Shown here in pieces: positions 13,585 to 26,939 of a stretch of 64,000 nt of DNA. Made by a program: the position numbers and the translations under genes. The DNA comes from Hydractinia symbiolongicarpus (Eukaryota; Cnidaria; Hydrozoa; Anthoathecata; Hydractiniidae): contig NC_079885.1 of NCBI RefSeq assembly GCF_029227915.1, positions 2,666,001-2,730,000 of the forward strand. The letters run 5' to 3'. Position 1 is the first letter of the stretch. Each line of letters begins with the position of its first letter. Under the pieces are notes generated by a model, which worked only from the letters and a program-made list of their open reading frames with translations, had not been told where the DNA came from and did not search any database.

Positions 13585-14193
13585 AAAATCGTTCAGGAAA
13601 TGAGTTTACTCCCTGGGTACTTTCTTTGTATACTTTTGACTATACGGGCCGAGTCCGGGGTTTACGGAAAATGGCGGGTTTTCGTTTGCCGGCGATTAAA
13701 CTCCTTTTATTCAGCGTCTCATCAAAAATGAAAACATTTTTAAAAACTGCAAGTCTCATGCGTTTTAGTGGTGAAAAAATAATTTAAAAAATCGTTCGGG
13801 AAATGAGTTTACTCCCTGGGTACTTTCTTTGTATACTTTTGACTATACGGGCCGAGTCCGGGGTTTACGGGAAATGGCGGGTTTTCGTTTGCCGGCGATT
13901 AAACTCCTTTTATTCAGCGTCTCATCAAAAATGAAAACATTTTTAAAAACTACAAGTCTCATGGGCTTTAGTGGTGAAATAATAATTTAAAAAATCGTTC
14001 AGGAAATGAGTTTACTCCCTGGGTATTTTCTTTGTATACTTTTGACTATACGTGCCGAGTCTGGGACATACGGGAAATCGCAGGTTTTCGTTTGCCGGCG
14101 ATAAAACTTCTTTTATTCAGCGTCTCATAAAAAATGAAAACATTTTTGAAAACGACAAGTCTCATGCGATTTAGTGGTGAAAAGATAATTTAA
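13585..14193 (+). repeat. Trimer HOR, 609 bp, right copy
   Basis: It repeats the markers of 12,976-13,584 exactly three monomers on. Differences seen include gcgataaaac for gcgattaaac and tttgaaaacgac for tttgagaacgac. Confidence 0.85.
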
Positions 14194-14801
14194 AAAATCG
14201 TTCTGGAAATGAGTTTACTCACAGGGTACTTTCTTTGTATACACTCGACTATACGGGACAAGCCCGTGATTTACGGGAAATCGTGAGTTTTCGTTTGCCG
14301 GCGATTAAACCTCTTTCATTAAGCGTCTCATTAAAAATGAAAACATTTTTAAAAACTACAAGTCTCATTCGTTCTAGTGGTGCAGAAATATTTTGAAAAA
14401 TCGTTCGGGAAATCAGTTTACTCCTTGGGTACTTTCTTTATATACATTCAACTATACGGGCCAAGCCCGGGATTTACGGGAAATCGCGGGTTTTCGTTTG
14501 GCGGCGATTAAACTTCTTTTATTCAGCGTCTCATCAAAAATGAAAACACTTTTAAAAACTACAAGTCTCATGGGCTTTAGTGGTGAAATAATAATTTAAA
14601 AAATCGTTCGGGAAATGAGTTTACTCCCTGGGTATTTTCTTTGTATACTTTTGACTATACGGGCCGAGTCTGGGATATACGGGAAATTGCAGGTTTTCGT
14701 TTGCCGGCGATTAAACTTCTTTTATTCAGCGTCTCATAAAAAATGAAAACATTTTGGAAAACTACAAGTCTCATGCGATTTAGTGGTGAAAAGATAATTT
14801 A
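14193..14801 (+). repeat. Trimer HOR, 609 bp, with attcgttctag monomer, left copy
   Basis: It holds tatacactcgactatacggg, then gttctagtggtgcag, then the gtttggcggcgatt variant. The order repeats at +609 bp. Confidence 0.78.
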
Positions 14802-15208
14802 AAAAATCGTTCTGGAAATGAGTTTACTAACAGGGTACTTTCTTTGTATACACTCGAGTATACGGGACAAGCCCGGGATTTACGGGAAATCGTGGGTTTT
14901 CGTTTGCCGGCGATTAAACCTCTTTCATTAAGCGTCTCATTAAAAATGAAAACATTTTTGAAAACTACAAGTCTCATTCGTTCTAGTGGTGCAGAAATAA
15001 TTTGAAAAATCGTTCGGGAGATGAGTTTACTCCTTGGGTACTTTCTTTATATACATTCAACTATACGGGCCAAGCCCGGGATTTACGGGAAATCGCGGGG
15101 TTTCGTTTGGCGGCAATTAAACTTCTTTTATTCAGCGTCTCATCAAAAATGAAAACATTTTTGAAAACTACAAGTCTCATGAGTTTTAGTGGTGAAAAAA
15201 TAATTTAA
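14802..15208 (+). repeat. Trimer HOR, right copy (partial)
   Basis: This copy corresponds to the first two monomers of 14,193-14,801. The gtttggcggcgatt variant appears here as gtttggcggcaatt. Confidence 0.75.
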
Positions 15209-15389
15209 AAAATTCGTCGGGAAATGAGTTTACTCCCTGGGTACTTTCTTTGTCTACTTTTGACTATACGGGTCGAGTCTGGGATTTACGGGAAATCGCA
15301 GGTTTTCGTTTGCCGGTGATTAAACTTCTTTTATTCAGCGTCTCATAAAAAATGAAAACATTTTTGAAAACTACAAGTCTCATGCGTTT

Positions 15390-18300
15390 TAGTGGTGAAA
15401 AAATAAATTAAAAAATCGTTCTGGAAATGAGTTTACTCACAGGGAACTTTCTTTGTATACACTCGACTATACGGGCCAAGACTGGGATTTGCGGGAAATC
15501 GCGGGTTTTCGTTTGCCAGCGATTAAACCTCTTTCATTAAGCGTCTCATCAAAAATGAAAACATTTTTAAAAACTACAAGTCTCATGGGCTTTAGTGGTG
15601 AAATAATAATTTAAAAAATCGTTCGGGAAATGAGTTTACCTCCTGGGTACTTTCTTTGTATACTTTTGGCTATACGGGCCAAGCCCGGATTTACGGGAAA
15701 TGGCGGGTTTTCGTTTGCCGGCGATTAAACTTCTTTTAATCAGCGTCTCATCAAAAATGAAAACATTTTTGAAAACTACAAGTCTCATGGGCTTTAGTGG
15801 TTAAATAATAATTTAAAAAATCGTTCGGGAAATGAGTTTACTCTGTGGGTACTTTTTTTGTATACTTTTGACTTTACAGGCCGAGTCCGGGATTTACGGG
15901 AAATCGCAGGTTTTCGTTTGCCGGCGATTAAACTTCTTTTATTCAGCGTCTCATCAAAACTAAAAACATTTTTAAAAACTACAAGTCTCATGCGTTTTAG
16001 TGGTGAAAAAATAATTTAAAAAATCGTTCAGGAAATGAGTTTACTCCCTGGGTACATTCTTTGTATACTTTTGACTATACGGGCCGAGTCCGGGGTTTAC
16101 GGAAAATGGCGGGTTTTCGTTTGCCGGCGATTAAACTCCCCTTATTCAGCGTCTCATCAAAAATGAAAACATTTTTAAAAACTGCAAGTCTCATGCGTTT
16201 TAGTGGTGAAAAAATAATTTAAAAAATCGTTCGGGAAATGAGTTTACTCCCTGGGTACTTTCTTTGTATACTTTTGACTATACGGGCCGAGTCCGGGGTT
16301 TACGGGAAATCGCGGGTTTTCGTTTGCCGGCGATTAATCTCCTTTTATTCAGCGTTTCATCAAAAATGAAAACATTTTTAAAAACTACAAGTCTCATGGG
16401 CTTTAGTGGTGAAATAATAATTTAAAAAATCGTTCGGGAAATGAGTTTACTCCCTGGGTATTTTCTTTGTATACTTTTGACTATACGTGCCGAGTCTGGG
16501 ACATACGGGAAATCGCATGTTTTCGTTTGCCGGCGATTAATCTCCTTTTATTCAGCGTCTCATCAAAAATGAAAACATTTTTAAAAACTACAAGTCTCAT
16601 GGTTTTTAGTGGTGAAATAATAATTTAAAAAATCGTTCGGGAAATGAGTTTACCTCCTGGGTACTTTCTTTGTATACTTTTGACTATACGGGCCAAGCCC
16701 GGATTTACGGGAAATGGCGGGTTTTCGTTTGCCGGCGATTAAACTTCTTTTAATCAGCGTCTCATCAAAAATGAAAACATTTTTGAAAACTACAAGTCTC
16801 ATGGGCTTTAGTGGTTAAATAATAATTTAAAAAATCGTTCGGGAAATGAGTTTACTCTGTGGGTACTTTTTTTGTATACTTTTGACTTTACAGGCCGGGT
16901 CCGGGATTTACGGGAAATCGCAGGTTTTCGTTTGCCGGCGATTAAACTTCTTTTATTCAGCCTCTCATCAAAAATGAAAACATTTTTAAAAACTACAAGT
17001 CTCATGCGTTTTAGTGGTGAAAAAATAATTTAAAAAATCGTTCAGGAAATGAGTTTACTCCCTGGGTACATTCTTTGTATACTTTTGACTATACGGGCCG
17101 AGTCCGGGGTTTACGGAAAATGGCGGGTTTTCGTTTGCCGGCGATTAAACTCCCCTTATTCAGCGTCTCATCAAAAATGAAAACATTTTTAAAAACTGCA
17201 AGTCTCATGCGTTTTAGTGGTGAAAAAATAATTTAAAAAATCGTTCGGGAAATGAGTTTACTCCCTGGGTACTTTCTTTGTATACTTTTGACTATACGGG
17301 CCGAGTCCGGGGTTTGCGGGAAATCGCGGGTTTTCGTTTGCCGGCGATTAATCTCCTTTTATTCAGCGTCTCATCAAAAATGAAAACATTTTTAAAAACT
17401 ACAAGTCTCATGGGCTTTAGTGGTGAAATAATAATTTAAAAAATCGTTCGGGAAATGAGTTTACTCCCTGGGTATTTTCTTTGTATACTTTTGACTATAC
17501 GTGCCGAGTCTGGGACATACGGGAAATCGCATGTTTTCGTTTGCCGGCGATTAAACTTCTTTTATTCAGCGTCTCATAAAAAATGAAAACATTTTTGAAA
17601 ACGACAAGTCTCATGCGATTTAGTGGTGAAAAGATAGTTTAAAAAATCGTTCTGGAAATGAGTTTACTCTCAGGGTACTTTCTTTGTATACACTCGACTA
17701 TACGGGACAAGCCCGGGATTTACGGGAAATCGTGAGTTTTCGTTTGCCGGCGATTAAACCTCTTTCATTAAGCGTCTCATTAAAAATGAAAACATTTTTG
17801 AAAACTACAAGTGTTATGCGTTTTAGTGGTGAAAAAATAATTTAAAAAATCGTTCTGGAAATGAGTTTACTCACAGGGTACTTTCTTTGTATATATTCGA
17901 CTATACGGGCGAAGCCCGGGATTAACGGGAAATCGCAGGTTTTCGTTTGCCGGCGATTACACCTCTTTCATTAAGCGTCTCATCAAAAGTGAAAACATTC
18001 TTGAAAACTACAAGTCTCATGCATTTTAGTGGTAAAAAAAAATTTAAAAAATCATTTGGGAAATGAGTTTACTCCCTGGGTACTTTCTCTGTATACATTC
18101 GTCTACACGGGCCAAGTCCGGGATTTAGGGGAAATCGCTGGTTTTCGTTTGCCGGCGATTAAACCTCTTTCATTAAGCGTCTCATCAAAAATGAAAACAT
18201 TTTTAAAAACTACAACTTTCATGCGTTTTAGTGGTGAAAAAATAATTTAAAAATTCGCTCGGGGAATGAGTTTACTCCCTGGCTACTTTCTTAGTATACT

Positions 18301-18431
18301 TTTGACTACACGGGGCGAGTCCGGGATTTACGGGAAATCGCGGGTTTTCGTTTGCCGGCGATTAAACTTCTTTTATTCAGTGTCTCATCAAAAATGAAAA
18401 CATTTTTGAAAACTACAAGTCTCATGCGTTT
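15390..18431 (+). repeat. 3,042 bp unit (15 monomers), copy 1
   Basis: The unit starts at an aaataaattaaaaaatcg monomer (15,392) that recurs at 18,434. Inside it, a 1,014 bp (five-monomer) offset links 15,794 to 16,808: both sites carry tagtggttaaataa and ctctgtgggtac. A 1 bp deletion variant, aagcccggatttacgg, is a further marker. Confidence 0.88.
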
Positions 18432-21150
18432 TAGTGGTGAAAAAATAAATTAAAAAATCGTTCTGGAAATGAGTTTACTCACAGGGAACTTTCTTTGTAT
18501 ACACTCGACTATACGGGCCAAGACTGGGATTTGCGGGAAATCGCGGGTTTTCGTTTGCCAGCGATTAAACCTCTTTCATTAAGCGTCTCATCAAAAATGA
18601 AAACATTTTTAAAAACTACAAGTCTCATGGGCTTTAGTGGTGAAATAATAATTTAAAAAATCGTTCGGGAAATGAGTTTACCTCCTGGGTACTTTCTTTG
18701 TATACTTTTGGCTATACGGGCCAAGCCCGGATTTACGGGAAATGGCGGGTTTTCGTTTGCCGGCGATTAAACTTCTTTTAATCAGCGTCTCATCAAAAAT
18801 GAAAACATTTTTGAAAACTACAAGTCTCATGGGCTTTAGTGGTTAAATAATAATTTAAAAAATCGTTCGGGAAATGAGTTTACTCTGTGGGTACTTTTTT
18901 TGTATACTTTTGACTTTACAGGCCGAGTCCGGGATTTACGGGAAATCGCAGGTTTTCGTTTGCCGGCGATTAAACTTCTTTTATTCAGCGTCTCATCAAA
19001 ACTAAAAACATTTTTAAAAACTACAAGTCTCATGCGTTTTAGTGGTGAAAAAATAATTTAAAAAATCGTTCAGGAAATGAGTTTACTCCCTGGGTACATT
19101 CTTTGTATACTTTTGACTATACGGGCCGAGTCCGGGGTTTACGGAAAATGGCGGGTTTTCGTTTGCCGGCGATTAAACTCCCCTTATTCAGCGTCTCATC
19201 AAAAATGAAAACATTTTTAAAAACTGCAAGTCTCATGCGTTTTAGTGGTGAAAAAATAATTTAAAAAATCGTTCGGGAAATGAGTTTACTCCCTGGGTAC
19301 TTTCTTTGTATACTTTTGACTATACGGGCCGAGTCCGGGGTTTACGGGAAATCGCGGGTTTTCGTTTGCCGGCGATTAATCTCCTTTTATTCAGCGTTTC
19401 ATCAAAAATGAAAACATTTTTAAAAACTACAAGTCTCATGGGCTTTAGTGGTGAAATAATAATTTAAAAAATCGTTCGGGTAATGAGTTTACTCCCTGGG
19501 TATTTTCTTTGTATACTTTTGACTATACGTGCCGAGTCTGGGACATACGGGAAATCGCATGTTTTCGTTTGCCGGCGATTAATCTCCTTTTATTCAGCGT
19601 CTCATCAAAAATGAAAACATTTTTAAAAACTACAAGTCTCATGGTTTTTAGTGGTGAAATAATAATTTAAAAAATCGTTCGGGAAATGAGTTTACCGCCT
19701 GGGTACTTTCTTTGTATACTTTTGACTATACGGGCCAAGCCCGGATTTACGGGAAATGGCGGGTTTTCGTTTGCCGGCGATTAAACTTCTTTTAATCAGC
19801 GTCTCATCAAAAATGAAAACATTTTTGAAAACTACAAGTCTCATGGGCTTTAGTGGTTAAATAATAATTTAAAAAATCGTTCGGGAAATGAGTTTACTCT
19901 GTGGGTACTTTTTTTGTATACTTTTGACTTTACAGGCCGAGTCCGGGATTTACGGGAAATCGCAGGTTTTCGTTTGCCGGCGATTAAACTTCTTTTATTC
20001 AGCCTCTCATCAAAAATGAAAACATTTTTAAAAACTACAAGTCTCATGCGTTTTAGTGGTGAAAAAATAATTTAAAAAATCGTTCAGGAAATGAGTTTAC
20101 TCCCTGGGTACATTCTTTGTATACTTTTGACTATACGGGCCGAGTCCGGGGTTTACGGAAAATGGCGGGTTTTCGTTTGCCGGCGATTAAACTCCCCTTA
20201 TTCAGCGTCTCATCAAAAATGAAAACATTTTTAAAAACTGCAAGTCTCATGCGTTTTAGTGGTGAAAAAATAATTTAAAAAATCGTTCGGGAAATGAGTT
20301 TACTCCCTGGGTACTTTCTTTGTATACTTTTGACTATACGGGCCGAGTCCGGGGTTTGCGGGAAATCGCGGGTTTTCGTTTGCCGGCGATTAATCTCCTT
20401 TTATTCAGCGTCTCATCAAAAATGAAAACATTTTTAAAAACTACAAGTCTCATGGGCTTTAGTGGTGAAATAATAATTTAAAAAATCTTTCGGGAAATGA
20501 GTTTACTCCCTGGGTATTTTCTTTGTATACTTTTGACTATACGTGCCGAGTCTGGGACATACGGGAAATCGCATGTTTTCGTTTGCCGGCGATTAAACTT
20601 CTTTTATTCAGCGTCTCATAAAAAATGAAAACATTTTTGAAAACGACAAGTCTCATGCGATTTAGTGGTGAAAAGATAGTTTAAAAAATCGTTCTGGAAA
20701 TGAGTTTACTCTCAGGGTACTTTCTTTGTATACACTCGACTATACGGGACAAGCCCGGGATTTACGGGAAATCGTGAGTTTTCGTTTGCCGGCAATTAAA
20801 CCTCTTTCATTAAGCGTCTCATTAAAAATGAAAACATTTTTGAAAACTACAAGTGTTATGCGTTTTAGTGGTGAAAAAATAATTTAAAAAATCGTTCTGG
20901 AAATGAGTTTACTCACAGGGTACTTTCTTTGTATATATTCGACTATACGGGCGAAGCCCGGGATTAACGGGAAATCGCAGGTTTTCGTTTGCCGGCGATT
21001 ACACCTCTTTCATTAAGCGTCTCATCAAAAGTGAAAACATTCTTGAAAACTACAAGTCTCATGCATTTTAGTGGTAAAAAAAAATTTAAAAAATCATTTG
21101 GGAAATGAGTTTACTCCCTGGGTACTTTCTCTGTATACATTCGTCTACAC
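18432..21150 (+). repeat. 3,042 bp unit, copy 2 (truncated at its right end)
   Basis: This copies 15,390-18,108 with only about five differences noticed over 2.7 kb, for example gggtccggg/gagtccggg and acctcctggg/accgcctggg. At about 21,150 it jumps into sequence matching 19,326 onward, the junction of a nested duplication. Confidence 0.88.
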
Positions 21151-22975
21151 GGGCCGAGTCCGGGGTTTACGGGAAATCGCGGGTTTTCGTTTGCCGGCGA
21201 TTAATCTCCTTTTATTCAGCGTTTCATCAAAAATGAAAACATTTTTAAAAACTACAAGTCTCATGGGCTTTAGTGGTGAAATAATAATTTAAAAAATCGT
21301 TCGGGTAATGAGTTTACTCCCTGGGTATTTTCTTTGTATACTTTTGACTATACGTGCCGAGTCTGGGACATACGGGAAATCGCATGTTTTCGTTTGCCGG
21401 CGATTAATCTCCTTTTATTCAGCGTCTCATCAAAAATGAAAACATTTTTAAAAACTACAAGTCTCATGGTTTTTAGTGGTGAAATAATAATTTAAAAAAT
21501 CGTTCGGGAAATGAGTTTACCGCCTGGGTACTTTCTTTGTATACTTTTGACTATACGGGCCAAGCCCGGATTTACGGGAAATGGCGGGTTTTCGTTTGCC
21601 GGCGATTAAACTTCTTTTAATCAGCGTCTCATCAAAAATGAAAACATTTTTGAAAACTACAAGTCTCATGGGCTTTAGTGGTTAAATAATAATTTAAAAA
21701 ATCGTTCGGGAAATGAGTTTACTCTGTGGGTACTTTTTTTGTATACTTTTGACTTTACAGGCCGAGTCCGGGATTTACGGGAAATCGCAGGTTTTCGTTT
21801 GCCGGCGATTAAACTTCTTTTATTCAGCCTCTCATCAAAAATGAAAACATTTTTAAAAACTACAAGTCTCATGCGTTTTAGTGGTGAAAAAATAATTTAA
21901 AAAATCGTTCAGGAAATGAGTTTACTCCCTGGGTACATTCTTTGTATACTTTTGACTATACGGGCCGAGTCCGGGGTTTACGGAAAATGGCGGGTTTTCG
22001 TTTGCCGGCGATTAAACTCCCCTTATTCAGCGTCTCATCAAAAATGAAAACATTTTTAAAAACTGCAAGTCTCATGCGTTTTAGTGGTGAAAAAATAATT
22101 TAAAAAATCGTTCGGGAAATGAGTTTACTCCCTGGGTACTTTCTTTGTATACTTTTGACTATACGGGCCGAGTCCGGGGTTTGCGGGAAATCGCGGGTTT
22201 TCGTTTGCCGGCGATTAATCTCCTTTTATTCAGCGTCTCATCAAAAATGAAAACATTTTTAAAAACTACAAGTCTCATGGGCTTTAGTGGTGAAATAATA
22301 ATTTAAAAAATCTTTCGGGAAATGAGTTTACTCCCTGGGTATTTTCTTTGTATACTTTTGACTATACGTGCCGAGTCTGGGACATACGGGAAATCGCATG
22401 TTTTCGTTTGCCGGCGATTAAACTTCTTTTATTCAGCGTCTCATAAAAAATGAAAACATTTTTGAAAACGACAAGTCTCATGCGATTTAGTGGTGAAAAG
22501 ATAGTTTAAAAAATCGTTCTGGAAATGAGTTTACTCTCAGGGTACTTTCTTTGTATACACTCGACTATACGGGACAAGCCCGGGATTTACGGGAAATCGT
22601 GAGTTTTCGTTTGCCGGCAATTAAACCTCTTTCATTAAGCGTCTCATTAAAAATGAAAACATTTTTGAAAACTACAAGTGTTATGCGTTTTAGTGGTGAA
22701 AAAATAATTTAAAAAATCGTTCTGGAAATGAGTTTACTCACAGGGTACTTTCTTTGTATATATTCGACTATACGGGCGAAGCCCGGGATTAACGGGAAAT
22801 CGCAGGTTTTCGTTTGCCGGCGATTACACCTCTTTCATTAAGCGTCTCATCAAAAGTGAAAACATTCTTGAAAACTACAAGTCTCATGCATTTTAGTGGT
22901 AAAAAAAAATTTAAAAAATCATTTGGGAAATGAGTTTACTCCCTGGGTACTTTCTCTGTATACATTCGTCTACAC
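21151..22975 (+). repeat. Nested 1,825 bp duplication (9 monomers)
   Basis: gggccgagtccggggtttac at 21,151 equals 19,326, an offset of 1,825 bp. The block carries the cgggtaatgag, accgcctggg, ctttcgggaaatg and ccggcaattaaac variants that are specific to copy 2 of the 3,042 bp unit. It was therefore copied from copy 2, after that unit had duplicated. Confidence 0.88.
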
Positions 22976-23310
22976 GGGCCAAGTCCGGGATTTAGGGGAA
23001 ATCGCTGGTTTTCGTTTGCCGGCGATTAAACCTCTTTCATTAAGCGTCTCATCAAAAATGAAAACATTTTTAAAAACTACAACTTTCATGCGTTTTAGTG
23101 GTGAAAAAATAATTTAAAAATTCGCTCGGGGAATGAGTTTACTCCCTGGCTACTTTCTTAGTATACTTTTGACTACACGGGGCGAGTCCGGGATTTACGG
23201 GAAATCGCGGGTTTTCGTTTGCCGGCGATTAAACTTCTTTTATTCAGTGTCTCATCAAAAATGAAAACATTTTTGAAAACTACAAGTCTCATGCGTTTTA
23301 GTGGTGAAAA
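22976..23310 (+). repeat. Right remainder of the 3,042 bp unit
   Basis: From tacacgggccaagtccggg onward this matches 18,108-18,443 (offset 4,867 = 3,042 + 1,825). It includes acaactttcatgcg and ctacacggggcgag. It shows where the original unit ended before the nested duplication was inserted. Confidence 0.82.
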
Positions 23311-23729
23311 GATAATTTAAAAAATCGTTTTGGAAATGAGTTAACTCACAGGGTACTTTCTTTGTATACATTCGACTATACGGGCCAAGCTCGGGATTTA
23401 CGGGAAATCGCGGGTTTTCGTTTGCCGGCGCTTAAACCACTTTCATTAAGCGTCTCATCAAAAATGAAAACATTTCTGAAAACTACAAGTCTCATGCGTT
23501 TTAGTGGTGAAAAAATAATTTAAAAAATCGTTCGGAAATTGAGTTTACTCCCTGGGTACTTTCTTTGTATACTTTTGACTATACTGGCCGAGTCAGGGAT
23601 TTACGGGAAGTCGCAGGCTTTCGTTTGCCGGCGATTAAACTTCTTTTATACAGCGTCTCATCAAAAGTGAAAACATTCTTGAAAACTACAAGTCTCATGC
23701 ATTTTAGTGGTAAAAAAAAATTTAAAAAA

Positions 23730-24135
23730 TCGCTCGGGGAATGAGTTTACTCCCTGTCTACTTTCTTAGTATACTTTTGACTATACGGGGCGAGTCCGGG
23801 ATTTACGGGAAATCGCGGGTTTTCGTTTGCCGGCGATTAAACTTCTTTTATTCAGCGTCCCATCAAAAATGAAAACATTTTTGAAAACTACAAGTCTCAT
23901 GCGTTTTAGTGGTGAAAAAATAATATAAAAAATCGTTCGGGAAATGAGTTTACTCCCTGGGTACTTTCTCTGTATACATTCGTCTACACGGGCCAAGCCC
24001 GGGATTTAGGGGAAATCGCTGGTTTTCGTTTGCCGGCGATTAAACCTCTTTCATTAAGCGTCTCATCAAAAATGAAAACATTTTTGAAAACTACAACTTT
24101 CATGCGTTTTAGTGGTGAAAAAATAATTTAAAAAA
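23730..24135 (+). repeat. Dimer repeat (406 bp), left copy
   Basis: Markers cgctcggggaatgag, ccctgtctactttc, cggggcgagtccggg and cagcgtcccatc recur at +406 bp. Confidence 0.8.
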
Positions 24136-24400
24136 TCGCTCGGGGAATGAGTTTACTCCCTGTCTACTTTCTTAGTATACTTTTGACTATACGGGGCGAG
24201 TCCGGGATTTACGGGAAATCGCGGGTTTTCGTTTGCCGGCGATTAAACTTCTTTTATTCAGCGTCCCATCAAAAATGAAAACATTTTTGAAAACTACAAG
24301 TCTCATGCGTTTTAGTGGTGAAAAAATAATATAAAAAATCGTTCGGGAAATGAGTTTACTCCCTGGGTACTTTCTTTGTATACTTTTGACTATACCGGCC
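24136..24400 (+). repeat. Dimer repeat (406 bp), right copy
   Basis: This copy matches 23,730 onward through ccctgtctactttc and cagcgtcccatc, then continues into a tataccggccaagcc monomer. Confidence 0.78.
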
Positions 24401-25849
24401 AAGCCCGGGATTTACGGAAAATGGCGGGTTTTCGTTTGCCGGCGATTAAACTTCTTTTATTCAGTGTCTCATCAAAAATGAAAACATTTTTGATAACTAC
24501 AAGTCTCATGCGTTTTAGTGGTGGAAAGATAATTTAAAAAATCGTTTTGGAAATGAGTTAACTCACAAGGTACTTTCTTTGTATACATTCGACTATACGG
24601 GCCAAGCCCGGGATTTAGGGGAAATCGCGGGTTTTCGTTTGCCGGCGCTTAAACCACTTTCATTAAGCGTCTCATCAAAAATGAAAACATTTCTGAAAAC
24701 TACAAGTCTCATGCGTTTTAGTGGTGAAAAAATAATTTAAAAAATCGTTCGGAAATTGAGTTTACTCCCTGGGTACTTTCTTTGTATACTTTTGACTATA
24801 CGGGCCGAGTCAGGGATTTACGGGAAGTCGCAGGTTTTCGTTTGCCGGCGATTAAACTTCTCTTATACAGAGTCTCATCAAAAATGAAAACATTTTTAAA
24901 AACTACAAGTCTCATGGGCTTTAATGGTGAAATAATAATTTGAAAAATCGTTCGGGAAAGGAGTTTACACCCTGGGTACTTTCTTTGTATACTTTTGACT
25001 ATACGGGCCGAGTCCGGGATTTACGGGAAATCGCAGGTTTTCGTTTGCCGGCGATTAAACCTCCTTCATTAAGCGTCTCATTAAAAATGAAAATATTTTT
25101 GAAAACTACAAGTCTCATTCGTTCTAGTGGTGCAGAAATAATTTGAAAAATCGTTCGGGAAATCAGTTTACTCCTTGGGTACTTTCTTTATATACATTCA
25201 ACTATACGGGCCAAGCCCGAGATTTACGGGAAATCGCGGGTTTTCGTTTGCCGGCGATTAAACTTCTTTTATTCAGCGTCTCATCAAAAATGAAAACAAG
25301 TTTGAAAACTACAAGTCTCATGCGTTTTAGCGGTGAAAAAATAATCTAAAAAATCGTTCGGGAAATGAGTTTACTCCCTGGGTACTTTCTTTGTATACTT
25401 TTGACTATACGGGCCAAGCCCGAGATTTACGGGAAATCGCGGGTTTTCGTTTGCCGGCGATTAAACTTCTTTTATTCAGCGTCTCATCATAAATGAAAAC
25501 ATTTTTGAAAACTACAAGTCTTATGCGTTTTAGTGGTGAAAAAATAATTTAAAAAATCGTTCGGGAAATCAGTTTACTCCTTGGGTACTTTCTTTATATA
25601 CATTCAACTATACGGGCCAAGCCCGGGATTTACGGGAAATCGCGGGTTTTCGTTTGCCGGCGATTAAACTTCTTTATTCAGCGTCTCATCAAAAATGAAA
25701 ACAAGTTTGAAAACTACAAGTCTCATGCGTTTTAGTGGTGAAAAAATAATCTAAAAAATCGTTCGAGAAATGAGTTTACTCCCTGGGTACTTTCTTTGTA
25801 TACTTTTGACTATACGGCCCAAGCCTGGAATTTACGGGAAATCGCGGGT

Positions 25850-26458
25850 TTTCGTTTGCCAGCGATTAAACTTCTTTTATTCAGCGTCTCATAAAAAATG
25901 AAAACATTTTGGAAAACTACAAGTCTCATGCGATTTAGTGGTGAAAAGATAATTCAAAAAATCGTTCTGGAAATGAGTTTACTAACAGGGTACTTTCTTT
26001 GTATACACTCGACTATACGGGACAAGCCCGGGATTTACGGGAAATCGTGGGTTTGCGTTTGCCGGCGATTAAACCTCTTTCATTAAGCGTCTCATTAAAA
26101 ATGAAAACATTTTTGAAAACTACAAGTCTCATTCGTTGTAGTGGTGCAGAAATATTTTGAAAAATCGTTCGGGAAATCAGTTTACTCCTTGGGTACTTTC
26201 TTTATATACATTCAACTATACGGGCCAAGCCCGGTATTTACGGGAAATCGCGGGTTATCGTTTGGCGGCGATTAAACTTCTTTTATTCAGCGTCTCATCA
26301 AAAATAAAAACATTTTTAAAAACTACAAGTCTCATGGGCTTTAGTGGTGAAATAATAATTTAAAAAATCGTTCGGGAAATGAGTTTACTCCCTGGGTATT
26401 TTCTTTGTATACTTTTGACTATACGGGCCGAGTCTGGGATATACGGGAAATCGCAGGT
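25850..26458 (+). repeat. Trimer HOR, 609 bp, left copy
   Basis: Markers ttttggaaaactac, gataattcaaaaaatcg, ctaacagggtac and gtgggtttgcgtttgcc recur at +609 bp. Confidence 0.82.
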
Positions 26459-26939
26459 TTTCGTTTGCCGGCGATTAAACTTCTTTTATTCAGCGTCTCA
26501 TAAAAAATGAAAACATTTTGGAAAACTACAAGTCTCATGCGATTTAGTGGTGAAAAGATAATTCAAAAAATCGTTCTGGAAATGAGTTTACTAACAGGGT
26601 ACTTTCTTTGTATACACTCGACTATACGGGACAAGCCCGGGATTTACGGGAAATCGTGGGTTTGCGTTTGCCGGCGATTAAACCTCTTTCATAAAGCGTC
26701 TCATTAAAAATGAAAACATTTTTGAAAACTACAAGTCTCATTCGTTCTAGTGGTGCAGAAATAATTTGAAGAATCGTTCGGGAAATCAGTTTACTCCTTG
26801 GGTACTTTCTTTATATACATTCAACTATACGGGCCCAGCCCGGGATTTACGGGAAATCGCGGGTTTACGTTTGGCGGCAATTAACCTTCTTTTATTCAGC
26901 GTCTCATCAAAAATGAAAACAAGTTTGAAAACTACAAGT
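26459..26939 (+). repeat. Trimer HOR, 609 bp, right copy
   Basis: This is the copy of 25,850 onward. A differing base gives ttcataaagcg for ttcattaagcg. Confidence 0.8.

Noticed and set aside
14393-14599. 68-codon + strand frame per monomer (TPWVLSLYTF...FSGEKII type), repeated dozens of times
   Set aside because: It is the satellite monomer itself read in one frame. It ends at the A/T block, starts mostly at TTG, shifts frame every 203 bp and shows no codon-level conservation or promoter.
24187-24402. 71-codon minus strand frame, lysine/arginine rich, repeated many times
   Set aside because: This is the antisense reading of the same monomer. Both strands being open at once reflects sequence homogeneity, not two genes.
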